Shown here: one piece after another, positions 23,043 through 36,113 of the stretch | Layout: each line of letters opens with the position of its first letter | Position numbering within the stretch: the first letter of the stretch is position 1 | DNA from: Pohlia nutans | Taxonomy: Eukaryota; Streptophyta; Bryopsida; Bryales; Mniaceae | Assembly (NCBI GenBank): GCA_022496805.1 | Contig: CM040091.1 | Location: 17,474,336-17,538,335 of the forward strand | DNA: 64,000 nucleotides | Reading direction: 5' to 3' | Notes under the pieces: model-generated | Databases searched by the model: none | Seen by the model: the letters and a program-made list of their open reading frames with translations, nothing else | What the model was told of the DNA's origin: nothing | Position numbers and translations under genes: made by a program

Positions 23043-25201
23043 CAATTTAATATGCACATTGTTATGGTGTTTAGTTGATCTCTGCCTAGACTACTGCGGA
23101 GCCGTGCATTTTTCATCCTTTTCAGGTTTTTCAGCTCATAGTAAACAAACCACAAGAACAGTAGCAAAGTTGCTTACTAATTCTTGTTGCAATTGTAGTA
23201 TCCACAGGATAGAGGACAACAATTTTCCTTCCGTAATCGAAATAGATCAACTTACTGTAATTAAGACTTTTAAATGGTTTTTAGTAGCAAATGCAGTCAG
23301 CTTTGCTAGTTCAAGGATTATGGTGAATTTATAGCTGGATATTCTCATCCTCAGCTCTTATCATTCACTGTGACTGCTATCCTTATTATTTTATTTTTAT
23401 GTATTTGCAAAACATAATCTAATTTCTGATGCTGCGAAATTGAGAAACGAGATTGGATTAGTTTGAATCTTGGGGCAGCATTTTTATCCTGGTCGAGTTC
23501 ATCCGGAACTCACTTTATGATTTGGCTGTCTAGTGCTTGGGATCCGGATTCTAAAGCTTACTGTTCAACATTATGCTCTTGTTAAGCCTATATGTATGAC
23601 TACCGTATATTTTTCTTGTACGAATACCGTATATCTTCTGATGTACTCAAATATGATTGTATACTCAAATACGTCGGTGTATTGAAATATGAAAGCAATC
23701 ACTTGTTTGTACACAAAAATTCATAGTTGCAGTAGAACTCTAGGTTGTTTAGGGGTTAAGATTTTGCATTTTGTTGTAGTGGAATAAAATTCTCATGAAG
23801 AAAGAGAGACAAAGAGAAAAAACCAAAATTGCTATAGCCACATATAGTAAGGTAATCAAACCTCAAGCACTTGTTCTAATCTCACTTCTTGAGTGAGCTT
23901 ATTGTTTTGAAACTTTAGATAAGATAAGTTTTAATAGAGTTATCTGTAAAGTCGAGGAAAAAAATTCTACAAATAGGAAAGACAAGGCATAACTGTTTTT
24001 TTTTAGTTTGAAAGGCGACAATTGCCAGAACCATAAGATTTTTAGTTTGGATTTTTTAACCAATTTTTTTTGTCTTTCCATTGGTACAACGACGTCTACT
24101 TTGGAATGTAGCCAGGTTGGAAACAAAATGGATAGAATAATCCATATGTATATCTAGTGGGACCCGTGCCGTTCAACACATTGAGCTTGGATTGTCTCCT
24201 CGCCGGATTCCAGCGCGGAACGGTCGAGTGAGACAAAGCGAGTTGTATTGTATAATAGATAGCAAGGTCGCCACCCAGTAAATGATTATTTAATATTTTC
24301 TAAAAAGTAGGGTTCATTTTTTGAAAAAAAATTTTCTTTGATTTATTTTTTGAGATTTTTTTATATTAACAATGGCCCAATATGGTCCAAAATAACATGG
24401 AAAGAGCAAAATATTGGTAATAACAATTTATTCAATTTTTGTTTTTATGTCCTCTTAATTTTTGGTCTTTTACATTTTTTTATAAAAAAAAATTGAATTC
24501 GTTTTTGGCGAACTTCCTATGGTACTATGGTATATGCTCATCCATTAAATTATCTATTACAAGACACTTTCATTCAGATACATGTGATTTCAATATTTTT
24601 TTGAGATGACTTTGACAATTTCATTCACATTTTTGGCCATTTTTTGTAATGAAAAAGTAACCGCTTCCAAAATTAATTACAATCGACCCTCCATAAACGA
24701 GGGTGAATCATTTGGATGTAACAATTATAAATATGACTAATGAGGAGATCAAATATTTCAATTTTAGAGTCAAAATTGTCAAAGTTAGATGAAAATAACA
24801 TGAAAATGAGGATAAAAATTATTTTATATCCAAGATGTGGATGAATGTAGAAATTGTACTTTGACCATATTATTTTGTGTTGTCAACTTGACACTCTCTA
24901 AAAGTGAAAATGAAAGAATAACAATTTTATCTATAAGTTGCATCAAGTTTACATTCATCATCTAGTGTACTGTACACTAACCATCGATTAAAGAAAATTA
25001 ATCGTACTTACACAATGTAACAATGGGATTAGTGGAACAAAAAAATCAAAAATAGAATATAACAATTAGAAAAGGTACCCGTACACTAAAGAGAGTAGCC
25101 ATTTGTAACAAATAACGAAATAACACATAACTTCAATTCTTAATATTTTTTAAAGTATTTTTCTTGGGAGTACAATAACCATAACAATTGTCACAAAATA
25201 C

Positions 25202-25283
25202 TCCCTCTGTTCCAGTTTGATTGCCATCAACCAACACTATTTCTTTGTTCATTTGCAGCAATCAAACTAGAACAAAGGTAGTA
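25202..25283. mobile_element. Very short Stowaway-like element
   Basis: CTCCCTCTGTTCCAGTTTGATTGC near 25202 pairs with GCAATCAAACTAGAACAAAGG near 25278, leaving only about 80 bp. Much shorter than usual Stowaways; ends are slightly decayed. Confidence 0.5.
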
Positions 25284-25866
25284 CCATTTACGTAGCCTTC
25301 ATAGAAGGTCGACTGTAAAATTATGGCAAAAATTCAGCATACATAAGTATATTGTATGTCATTGTGTCCAAAACCAACAAGTTATTAGTACGTGAATCAT
25401 TGACATTCTTACAACGTTATGGGATTTCCCAAAAACCAATGATGCTTGTGAAAAGGGCGACAACTACCAGGAATTTTGTGCCATTCCCAAGGCCACTAAA
25501 CCCCAGATGGGTCATTCTCAGGCAAGGGACCCAACAGTACGCTCTGAACTCATTTTTATCACATTCTCGTATGTCTTTTCCTTTCTGACACAAACAAGCA
25601 GCTCCGGTAGTACGAGGAGCTCTGATTGGAATAGAACAAATGAAGGACAAGAATGCATTTCAGAGGAATCATAAACGGAATATATTTACTATAGTGGTAT
25701 TTAGCCCAAAAAAATGAATGTCCTTGCAATGCCTCTTCCCTACACTCAGAGCCAATAAAGGGGACCCTTTACTGCACAAGAGACACCAGGAACGAACAAA
25801 CCCACCCTCTGAGGTAGACACCTAGACCTCGCTAATCGAGCTAAAACAAGAACGACTAAGAATCTA

Positions 25867-26088
25867 ACAAGGTTGGAGCCCATCCCACTTAGCAAACAAC
25901 TTCTTCATGCACCACAGAGACTTGAACAGAAGCAAGATTTGAGCCACCTTCTCCGGTTTGCTGATGTTTTTCTTAATGTCAGCTTGGGTTCTAGTCCATG
26001 TCATTCTCCCGTAATCCACCATCTCCAACCAAATTTTTACAACACACTTTCTCAATATGCCAATGGATGCCACTGAAGGCATCGTCAT
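25867..26088 (-). pseudogene. Unrecognised ORF with protein-like composition
   Basis: A 74-codon minus-strand frame with a balanced, non-AT-biased composition, containing IWLEMVDYGRMTWTRTQAD and AQILLLFKSLWCMKKLFAKW. I do not recognise the family. It is intronless, isolated and bounded by stops, so it may be a scrap of a transposon protein or of a gene. Low confidence that it is real. Confidence 0.2.
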
Positions 26089-26256
26089 TCCGCTCCGCTC
26101 TCTTTAGAGCATCTACATGTGGCACCTCGCAATAGAAGCCAAATTCTGGCATCTCACACTAAAAAGCCGAATTCCATTCTCGTATGTCATTATAGGTTCC
26201 CGCTATGTCTGGAAGTAACTGTCCTATTTTTAAAAGAGTTCAACTTAATCCTTCAT

Positions 26257-26944
26257 CCCTAACTGCCTCAACATCATATTTTGGACAATGTATAGAATAT
26301 ATGTACAATTTTTCATCCGTTGGTTTTTTGACATAACTTTTTCAAGTAGTCACCTTTACATAAGTGAAACCCGATTAGAAAAAAAATCAAAATTAAATTT
26401 ATTAGGTCCTTTCATTTCATATGAGCTTTCCTTTCGACAAAAAGAATAATTTAAAGTTTTTAGCTATGAAATGTGCACTAAATCCATTCTTTGAGGCTGA
26501 CATACAAATGAAACTTGTAGATGATGAATTTCCTATGACATTCATACTATTGGATTAAGTAACAGTCTCAAAAAATGTTTAAATTTGATTTTCAAAGAGA
26601 TTATCATTTTAATTATATGAAAAATACAAAAAATACTCATTAACACATGAATTTAGAATGGTTGGCCAAAAGTGCATAATGTACAACATTGAATCATCTT
26701 TTGCATTATGTGCAATTTTTCAACCTATACAATTTTCTTTTGATTGTTTACAAAGAGATCACAAGACACCTCTATCAAACCATAATAAATTTCAAATGAA
26801 CAACTTCAACGTTATTAAAGTTTTATAATTTCAACTAATGATAATGAATTACAAGATGAGAGTATTGAAATTTTAATTCTATGAATTTTCAAAGTTTTTT
26901 CATGTCAATTTATTTGAACGCATATGGGTCAATATATTTAGGGG
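26257..26944. repeat. TTAA-type MITE, about 690 bp
   Basis: It begins TCCCTAACTGCC, the same tip as the element at 6355, and ends ATATTTAGGGG before TTAG (26945-26948). The left flank is decayed. Confidence 0.6.
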
Positions 26945-27432
26945 TTAGCTTCTAAAGGGATTTTTATGTCAATTTGTAAGGGATTGTATGGATGTTGACC
27001 ATAATAATTTATTTCCTAAAAACACCGCCATCCGTTATCAAAACAGATGAAGACAACATGTTTTGGATGAAAAGCAAGAAATCAATGTTTGGACCTACCA
27101 AACTTTTATGTTTATCCCAACAAATAGTTTTTTTATTTTTCAAAATTAATAGATTGGATAATAAATGATGAAGATTCTATTTGCTTTTGCATACTAGCAT
27201 ACAACTACCTCATTGGAATTTAATCTAGCAAGTTTCATAGATAGGGTAATCAAGTGACCAACTCTCTAAATAAGTGGCCCCTGCTGTACTACCCCTACTT
27301 AATATTGAAGTTTTAATAAAGATATCCACAAAATAAAGAGGGTGACCTCCCATTTTCTGCCTTATATTAGTTGACCGATTCTATTTGAGGCCACAAAGAG
27401 CATATAATTAGGCCACAAGGAACACATAGTTA

Positions 27433-27745
27433 GAGCATGGCCACCTATGGCCTCAGAGGGTCTCTGACCTCAAGAAGTGGATGAAAAGTTTCAAGGGGCC
27501 TTTCAAAATGCTTCTTGACTCTGGATTCTAGCGTGTTAGAAATTGGGCCTTGAAATCACTATTGAGTTGACTATTCGATGATTATTCCTCTCATTCTACT
27601 TGTGATTGGTCCATTCACTATTTGATGCGCACTTTTGATACGTTGAAGGGCGTGCAAGGGTGGGGGAGTGTGAGTGCAAGGGCCCTTTACATGTAGATGA
27701 ATAACTTGAGAGGGTTAGTCCTAACGTGCATGGGTGGGAATGCTC
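27433..27745. mobile_element. Harbinger-type MITE with GAGCAT ends
   Basis: It begins GAGCATGGCCACC after TTA and ends GGTGGGAATGCTC before TTG. The interior CTACATGTAGATGAATAA-like motif and GGGCCTTTC phrases match the copy at 31911-32181 in reverse. Confidence 0.6.
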
Positions 27746-28189
27746 TTGGGCTTGAGTGAACTTCCCATGAGTGTGACGGAACATGTGGTCAACAAATAGG
27801 AGCTTGGGCTTGAATTGAGAGAACGTGTTCTGACATTGGGTAGGTCCAAAGTTCAAATCCTACCACCCTTTTCATTGGTGCAGAAAATGATTCCACGAGT
27901 AAAACTCTTTTTGATCTAATATTCTGGGTGGTGTTGGAGTCTGGGCCGAAATTTGCAAATTCAGTCTTTCCTAATTGAGTGGATATCTCTGATGTGATGA
28001 AATTATCCCGTGCTAGTGGAGATGCTCTAAGATGAGTCATCTGCGCAAATGTTGAACTTGTCAAATGATGCCTGATGAGTTGGAATAGGAAAACAGAGCC
28101 CAGGCTGAGTTGGAAATTCAACCTATTTTTGTCCATTTGAAGCTCCCATGTGCCAAGCCCATGCCTCAAAAGTCACAAATCAATCCCTC

Positions 28190-28366
28190 CAAAGATACTG
28201 CACATTCATCACAGATATTTCTCCATCCATCCAATCAATGGGTGGGTGAATGGCGTGGGTACATTCGTCCATTTGAGCAACATTTCATCCAATTTGACCA
28301 CAATATTTTGAATTTTTTTTATTAGTAAAGCCTCTCGTATATACCGTGGCCCACAATATATGGTGA
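28190..28366. repeat. MITE of the AATCACCATATA family
   Basis: Shares TAGTAAAGCCTCTCGTA, GGGTGGGTGAATGG and a TATATGGTGATTTT end with the copies at 33711-33900 and 36757-36908. Confidence 0.6.
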
Positions 28367-28370
28367 TTTT

Positions 28371-28490
28371 CACTAGTAGAAAAAGTGGCGCTCCTCAGGG
28401 ATATGCCCAGGCAAAATCACTGTGCATGTGTGGAATTGGGCACTACTTGCATGAACATCTCTCTCGGCAGTGCCACCTTTTCTACTAGTG
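28371..28490. mobile_element. Miniature CACTA (CMC) element, 120 bp
   Basis: Terminal inverted repeats CACTAGTAGAAAAAGTGGC / GCCACCTTTTCTACTAGTG carry the diagnostic CACTA tip, with a 3-bp TTT on both sides as expected for a CACTA target duplication. No coding capacity; mobilised in trans if at all. Confidence 0.85.
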
Positions 28491-29766
28491 TTTTGGATGA
28501 TGAATTAAAAGCATTTGCACCCTACCACTAAAAACATGAGGTTTCTCTCAAATCTCCATGAAAAGTGCTTGTATTTAATGTTGAAAATTTAAGGCCGGTG
28601 AGAGGGCCACATAATAGGAGCACAATACAATGATATATGAATACGTTAGTGTCCTAGGAGGATTGATGTTTTTTACGACAATTTGTTCAAAGGTGAAGAG
28701 AAATAGTGTCCTTTGACATTACATAGCAGTGCACAACTGGTCATCCTCACTTTCATTGAGAGTGCCATGTTCAAGTAATGAAAGTGACATAGGGTGGCAT
28801 GCCATATTTATTATAAAGTTTCCATACGTTGCCAAATATTTATTATAAACTTGCCAAATATTGGAACACTACATTCACTTTTTTTTTACAAAGACACTAT
28901 ACCCCCCTAAAATTAAATAGTGCGTGGATTTAGAAATAGTGTCCCAGGACACTAAATATGCCACTCAGTGTAGTTAATTTAAAAATAGTACTCTTATATT
29001 AAATTTTAATGATGACCACAGGTCTAAGCATGTTTTAAAAAATGACGTTGACGACTATAGGTTTCACTTGTGGCTTTATGGTGGTTGTAGGGTTTGTAAG
29101 TGAGCTGGCAAGCAAGTAGTTAGTTGAGAGTACTAGGCCAAGGTTTTCTATAATGTAACCTTTCCATAATGTAACCTAGCCTTTCACATTCTTGAAAGAC
29201 CATTGTATGAAGTAACATAGCCTTTCACGACTTATTCAATTTTATAACCTTTCACTGGTAGGGTAGTGCAGAGAGAAGCGGAGCCCTAGTTAGAAGTACA
29301 TAATGGCAAATATTCTTTGTTATAATTGAAAAGAATGTCTCAAAGTGGAAACTCACCTCATACTCACCTTCAACTCATTTTCATTTCAAAAAAGGCAAAA
29401 CTAGTCTATGATTAGTTGAAGAATAATTTAAAATAAGACCTTGCGCCACCATGGGTTGTGGAACTTGTGACCTCCCCAATGCTAAAGAAGAGTTCCCATC
29501 CGCTCCCCCAAGCCATGAGCCCCGACTACAGGGACTATTCATGAACAATGGTTGTCATAAAATTTATTATAGAGAGAGAACTCCTCTTCAACTCCTCTTT
29601 TGATTTCGGTTAACTTAAATAGCAATTCAAAGTACACACTTGTCCTTAAATCACAATGAGAACAAAGAGAAACTCTTCTCAAGCCACATGACTCGTCTTT
29701 ATTGCTATGATTGTAAAGTTCAGACCCACAGCAAAATTGACTCAAATTGGTCTGGGATGACCTTAA

Positions 29767-30300
29767 CCCCTAAATGACAGAGGGGGTAAGGGCAAAACAT
29801 AAATGTGTTATAAAAAAATACGTCTTCAACTTTGATGAAGTTTGGTCCAAAAGAGAAAATGAGGAGCTTGATGTTTAGTAATTATCCATACAGACAAATT
29901 TCAAAAAATAGCTTTTTATCTTCTCATAATGAATTTAGAAGCATTTAACTTCAAATATTTATCAGAATTACAAAAAAGAAAATTAGATTTTTTTTTATTC
30001 GTTAAAACTAGACATTCTATTATAAAATTAAAAAAGGCAAATTTTTCAAAGGAGGAAACATCGTTACTTTCCCCAAATAGTAAGTTTTCTAACACTAGAC
30101 AATGTAGAAGTGTTTGTCTTTGAAAATTTCTCCCTGGTGGAGTCTAACTCGGATTGACATGATTCAAATTGGGTTGGAAAGTAGACTTGATTCCCTATTT
30201 GAAAATATTTTTTATTTTCTATAAAAATGTTTTTACTATTTTGGTCAACCCGTAAAAAAAAGGGCAGAGACCATAAAATGGTTGATCCGTCACTTAGGGG
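29767..30300. repeat. TTAA MITE, 534 bp
   Basis: TTAA (29763-29766), then CCCCTAAATGACAGAG; it ends CCGTCACTTAGGGG before TTAA (30301-30304). Confidence 0.8.
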
Positions 30301-30922
30301 TTAAACCCATGTTCAAGCTGCTTCATGAAAAAATGCATGAATAGATTACATGCTTTATTTTTATTTATTTTTTGAAACAAATTGAAGGAAATCAATTGCA
30401 AGGGAAAAAAAAGGAAACAAGCACCCCAACCGGAGATTACATGCTTTATGAACAACTCACTGGTCATTCTTGAACTGCGGCTTGGTATGGTCCCTTTTCT
30501 AGAGTGCTACAGTAGTGGCATCGTTCTTCATTGTCATTGATTGATACCTTTACAGTAGCAACAGTGGGTCGCTTTTCATTAGGAGTCGGGGTTATTTGTT
30601 CTTGGGCCAATTCAACAAAAATTCAGTCTATATTAGTCTTAGGCTCGCCTCAAGTACTCAATATAATAAGGTTAAAATGGAGCCCATTTCTCTCACATGT
30701 AAAGGCATTAGGTCCAAAGTTGGGTCCACAATATTATTATTTTTTAAAATTTTAGCCTATATCCCTCTTTCTTGATTGCCATATTCCTTTGTGTGTGTGT
30801 ATGTTATTGAAATGTGCAAACGGTCCCAAACCCATAAATTGATCTTTTATTTTTGGTGGACTCAAGTTTTAGAATTGGACACATGTCAGATCTTGTCATT
30901 TTTAATATAAACAGTCTTTTAA

Positions 30923-31880
30923 CCCCTAAATTTCCTTGTGTCTTTGGGAGCTTGAAACCTCAAAACTGCGATTTTCTACCTCTCTGTACTCCCGGGGATG
31001 TGAACCAAGTTTTTTTACTTCTTTTAGAATTCCAACCGTAAGATCTTGTACCTAAGCCTATTCATAGCTACTGTTTCAAAAATTGACCGTTGGATGTTTA
31101 TCATTTGCAAGATCATAACATCCAAAGTTTGTGCAAAAGTTTTTCGGGGCATTGCTTGGGAGGCATTGTCTTCATAGTGCAAAGGGGGACTTGAAGATTG
31201 TTACTCCAAACATTTTGCTCATATTTTTTTCCATGTAGATAACTAAGTTGGGTACGCTCATGCAAAATTTTAGAGACTCATTACGCGTTTCAAACCTTCA
31301 TCCAAATTAATTTCCGGAAGTAGGTATAAAAATGGCAATTTGGTGAAACATGCATCACATTAATTGTATTTGATTTTTGGAAAAAATGAACAGTGATTAG
31401 GTACCTCTATGATTTTATAAATTTTAGGCGAAATTATTTTTAAAAAATTTCAAAATCTCAAAATTTGAAAAATTTCGAAAGAAATGGATGTGAAATTACA
31501 AAAAACCTTGGAGGTTGCTGTTCTTTATTTTGGATGCTGTTCTTTATTTTGGAGGCTGCCCTTGTCAAGCCAAGAATATAATCAACATGGGTCACTTCAA
31601 ATTCTGAGCCTAAATGTGGTGAAGAGCATGTCTCCAAAAAAAACATTTGAAAAAATGATTATAATAAAAAGTTTTTTTCTGCCCCAGTTGGGCTTGAAAC
31701 CAAAAATTTCAATAAAAAATTTATAAAATCCGAATTTGACTTTGTAAATTTTGCCCCACACACCTTGTATGTATGACCACGCCCACGCCAAATTATAGTC
31801 TAAAATTCTTAATTTAGACCTTCCATCTAAGCTGCCCGAAACAGCAAAAAGCCATTTTGGCTTTTAAGGGCCTTTAGGGG
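30923..31880. repeat. TTAA MITE, 958 bp
   Basis: TTAA (30919-30922), then CCCCTAAATTTCC; it ends GGCCTTTAGGGG before TTAA (31881-31884). The longest TTAA-flanked unit here. No long reading frame inside. Confidence 0.65.
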
Positions 31881-31910
31881 TTAAAGTAACGGGCTCAAGT
31901 CTTGATGTAA

Positions 31911-32181
31911 GAGCATTCACAACCATGCCCGCTAGAGTTGACTCACTAAAATTATTCATCTACATTTGAAGAGCCCTTGCACTTATACCCACGCCCCATC
32001 CTTGCACATCCCTCACACATCGAAAGTGTACAAGTAGAATGTGGGATATAGTCAACTAATTAGTGATTTGAAGGGCCGTTTCTTAACATGCTAGTCAAGA
32101 GACATTTTGGAAAGGCCCTTGACACTTTTCATCTAGTTCTTGAATGTGAGAGACTATGGGAGGGCATGGGTGGCCATGCTC
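31911..32181. mobile_element. Harbinger-type MITE with GAGCAT ends
   Basis: It begins GAGCATTCACAACCATGCCC and ends GGCATGGGTGGCCATGCTC, with TAA on both sides (31908-31910, 32182-32184). A 3-bp TWA duplication is the PIF/Harbinger signature. 271 bp. Confidence 0.75.
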
Positions 32182-33710
32182 TAAAGAAGTTGGGCCCAAA
32201 TTTCAACCCTCTTACACATCAAAACGGGCCTCACTTTTAGTATAAAGTAGCTCTAAGTTACACCTTCAATTCACGAATTTTCTTGTAATAAAGTGATTGT
32301 TGGAAAGGGACCAAACTATCCAACAAGCTCTTTATTCGTCATAGTCTTGTAGGCTTGTGTCACGATCACCTTATTATTAAGGAAGATAGTTTGTTTGTTT
32401 GTTTGTTTCTTTTTTTTTCTTTTTTCTTTTTTCTTTTTTTTCCTTAAACATTGTTGAGATCTCTCCAACCGTGCTCCCATCGGCCGCATTCTTGGTACTG
32501 TTGGAAAGGGCTCGACGAGGAGGGGTGCACCAAAGTTGTTTCGTTGCTTTCGGACATACATTATGGGGGTCATGGATTTTGGAGTGATTTTTTTCATCAT
32601 AAATTGAAACAAATTATGAAAATGAAAATGGGGGGTTTTTGATATCATCGTTGGCATTGCCAAAAGCTCTTAATCAGTAGGGGTGTGCCAAAGTCGTTTC
32701 CTAAATTTGGACCTACCGTGTGCATGGATTTTAATTGAATTTCTTAGCAATAAATTGAATTAAATTTATGAATGAATTATCCTAAATAAAATAATATATA
32801 CCATGGCTAAATCACGAGGAACATATCCAAAGGCTCACCCACGCTAGTTATTTTTATAAAAGGGAGCATGCCCACACAGGTGTTTTGTATCCCTATCCGG
32901 GATGGTTTTTATTCGGATAGGGACAGAAATGCCCCAACAAGGTCATGTCTCGGGGAGTGCACTTAAAGTTAAGATTAGGAATACACGTGAGTGCGTTTTA
33001 ATAGCATACCCCTACAATACTTTGCCTTAAAATAGTTTTTAAATCACGATTTTTTAGGTGTTGAATCATTACGTATATATCTATCATTTGGTATAAATTT
33101 TAGACCCAAAAGTTTTTTATAAAAAAAAATGATAGAAGTTTACACTAAAATGTGTTGTTTCTTGCTTCAAAAATAAATTTAAAATATTTACAAGTGATTA
33201 TTTTTTGAAATTTATACAACAAGGACTTTAGATTGTGTTCAAAAACCTCATATTTTTTTACAATTTTCAGATGATTTTTTAGTACATACATAGGGGGGTC
33301 AAAAGTACGCACTCACGTGATTCCTAGTCTTAATTTTAAGTTCACTCCTCGAGGGTCATGTATCTCTATATTTTTAGAGGATGGATGATTCAAATCTCTA
33401 TATGAGGAATCATTTGTGTCCGTTTTGCACTAGGAAGTCGGTCCCAAATCGATGTGCAAATAGGCTAAAATCCTCTCTTCTCATTGGTTGAAATGGTCAT
33501 TATTTGGGCCCAACCCCTTTACGCTAAGAGTCAAATCCAATGCAACCAAAACATTTTTTACATTGAAACCAACAAGTTCAATTTTACATTTGGTGAACCA
33601 AATGAATTGAGTTAAGCCCATATTTGTCCCCCATTTGAATGATGGAGATAGAGATAGAGATAGCAGCCACTGGTGGGATGCTCTAATCATTCCAAGAATG
33701 TTATGAGTAC

Positions 33711-33900
33711 ACCAAGATCACCATATAATGTGGGTGGGTGAATGGAGTGGGTACGTTCATTCATTTGGACATATTATAATTTGTTTGTATCCAAATTGAA
33801 CAAGTTTTCATCCAAAATAGGATGAAATTTTCCATGATATTTTTTAAAAATAAAATAAATTAGTAAAGCCTCTCGTAAATACCGTGGGCCAGAGTATACG
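33711..33900. repeat. MITE of the AATCACCATATA family
   Basis: It starts GATCACCATATAATGTGG and ends around TACCGTGGGCCAGAGTATAC; the interior TAGTAAAGCCTCTCGTAAAT matches the other two copies. Confidence 0.6.
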
Positions 33901-34158
33901 CACTACATTTATGTTATTTTAACTCAATTTTAACTGGGATTCTTTTATGCTGGGCATGGTAAAAGAGGAGCCTCAGATCCAATCATTGACCTCCAATAGA
34001 CTCCAGCTGCTCTCTGTCCCCCAATGATGCAAAATTACAGACCCACAGTGCGGAGAAAGGCACTTCTAAAAGTGACCAGCCATGGGAACCTCACAACCAA
34101 TTACAAGGTGTCACCAAGTCAGCCATTTCCCAAAAATAGGCGCTTTCATCGACACTAA

Positions 34159-34882
34159 CCCCTAACAGCCTGCGAGACCCAAAAGTGGTCTTTGGATGAT
34201 TAGTATTAGTCCCTGGATGAAGAAAGAATGTTGAATTCCATGCATTTTTTTGTGTGGAGGGTGTTCATTGCTCATGCCATCTCTTCAAATTAAATTCAAG
34301 TAATTCAAGTCATTTTGGGATTTTACATGAGGTCCCAACTACAAAAGAGTAATAAAAATGGTTCACCACGAAGTGTATTTTGGATTTTTATACTTTTCTT
34401 GCTTAAACTAAATTTAGGCCATGAAAATGAGTTCTATTGCATTTGAGCTTAACTAACAAAATGAAGCTTACATAGTCTAAAAACTACTACACTTTGAATT
34501 TTTTTTTCAATTGGATAATTGAGTATTTTATTAGAGTTACAAGTTTGGTGGGTATTACAATAGTGTAGTGATTTTCTAAATATAGTAACACGGATGATTT
34601 TCATCTACTGTAATGTTCTTCATTGTAAATTACCTCTTTGTTTAGAAAATCAAAGAATTTGAGCATATTTTGTAATTGATAGGAATTTTCTTTACTATCA
34701 CTTCAAAAAATCATAGTAATTCCAAATTTTCAACAAATTTTATGAAAAATTCACGATTTGTAGTAGACACGTGGATCCATCTATTAAAAATATATAATTG
34801 AATTTTTATCTTATTTATAGTGGCAAATTGAGTGTAACAGGTAAAACATGATTCCATGGTCATAGGCCTAGGCATTTAGGGG
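34159..34882 (+). repeat. TTAA-type MITE, 724 bp, left arm of an inverted pair
   Basis: CTAA (34155-34158), then CCCCTAACAGCC; it ends GGCATTTAGGGG before CTAA (34883-34886). The two flanks are the same non-TTAA tetranucleotide. It is closely similar, in opposite orientation, to 35018-35742. Confidence 0.88.
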
Positions 34883-35017
34883 CTAACTGACTGAAAAATC
34901 AAATCACTCCCATCAATGTTTTTTTAAATTTGATAGAAAAACAAAAAAATGCAAATGATAAAAAGGAATGATAGAAACTTCATTTACTGGAAATCTGCAG
35001 TGGGCAATGTTCATTAA

Positions 35018-35742
35018 CCCCTAAATGCCTACGCCTATGACCATGGAGTCATGCTTTACCTGTCACACTCAATTTGCTACTATAAATAAGTTAAAAATTC
35101 AACTTTATATTTTTAGTAGATGAAACCAGGTGTCTATTACAAATCATGAATTTTTCATAAAATTTGTTGAAAATTTGGAATTACTATGATTTTTTGAAGT
35201 GATTGTAAAGAAAATTCCTATCAATTACAAAATATGCTCAAAATTTTTGATTTTCTAAACAAAGAGGTAATTTACAATGAAGAACATTACAGTGGATGAA
35301 AATCATCCGTGTTTCTAAATTTGAAAAATTTGCTACACTATGGTGATACCTACCGAACTTGTAATTACAATAAAACGCTAAATTTTCAAAATTTTCCAAA
35401 AATTCAGAGTGGAGTAGAAATTAGACTTGACAAGCTTCATTTTGTTAGTAAAGCTCAAATGCAATGGAACTCATTTTCATGGCCTAAATTTAGTTTAAGT
35501 AGAACAAGCAAAAAAAAAAAAATACACTATGTGGTGAACCATTTTTATCACTCTTTTTGTAGTTGGGACCCCATGTAAAATCTCAAAATGACTTGAATTA
35601 CTTGAATTTAATTTGAAGAGATGGCATGACCAATGAAAACCCTTCACACAAAAAAATGAATGGAATTCAACATTCTTTCTTCATCCAGCAACTAATTCAA
35701 ATCATCCAAAGACCACTTTTTGGTCTGGGCGGCTGTTAGGGG
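35018..35742 (-). repeat. TTAA MITE, 725 bp, right arm of an inverted pair
   Basis: TTAA (35014-35017), then CCCCTAAATGCCTACGCC; it ends GGCTGTTAGGGG before TTAA (35743-35746). A 135-bp spacer separates it from the left arm. Confidence 0.9.
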
Positions 35743-35750
35743 TTAACTTA

Positions 35751-36113
35751 GGGCCGCTTCACACTATGGCCAAAGGTCGAGAGGCCGTCGGTTTCCACCA
35801 ATCAAATTGCAAGAAACCATGGTTTCGGCCTCTCGATCCTTCACACTAGAGGCCAAAGTCCAAAGGCCGTGGACCTTCAAAATGCTTACATGGCAACACT
35901 TTTTGACCAAGGTGACGGCCTCTCGAGAGGAAGTTTGGGTCCTACATTTTACAAGACCCGTCACCATGGTCGAGAGGCCGTCGATTTCTTTTCATAAAAA
36001 ATGAAAACTATATTTTATGCCTATTTTCAGTAGATTTCTTTGGACTCTCAACAAAGTTTGGACTCTCAATCCCACGGCCTCTTGACTTGGACGGCCATAG
36101 TGTGAAGCGGCCC
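35751..36113. mobile_element. Tourist/Harbinger-type MITE, 363 bp
   Basis: Terminal repeats GGGCCGCTTCACACTATGGCC / GGCCATAGTGTGAAGCGGCCC, cut here to their tips (GGGCCGCTTCACACTATG), are flanked by TTA on both sides (35748-35750, 36114-36116). The interior contains at least four direct or inverted copies of GGTCGAGAGGCCGTCG-like motifs. Confidence 0.88.
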
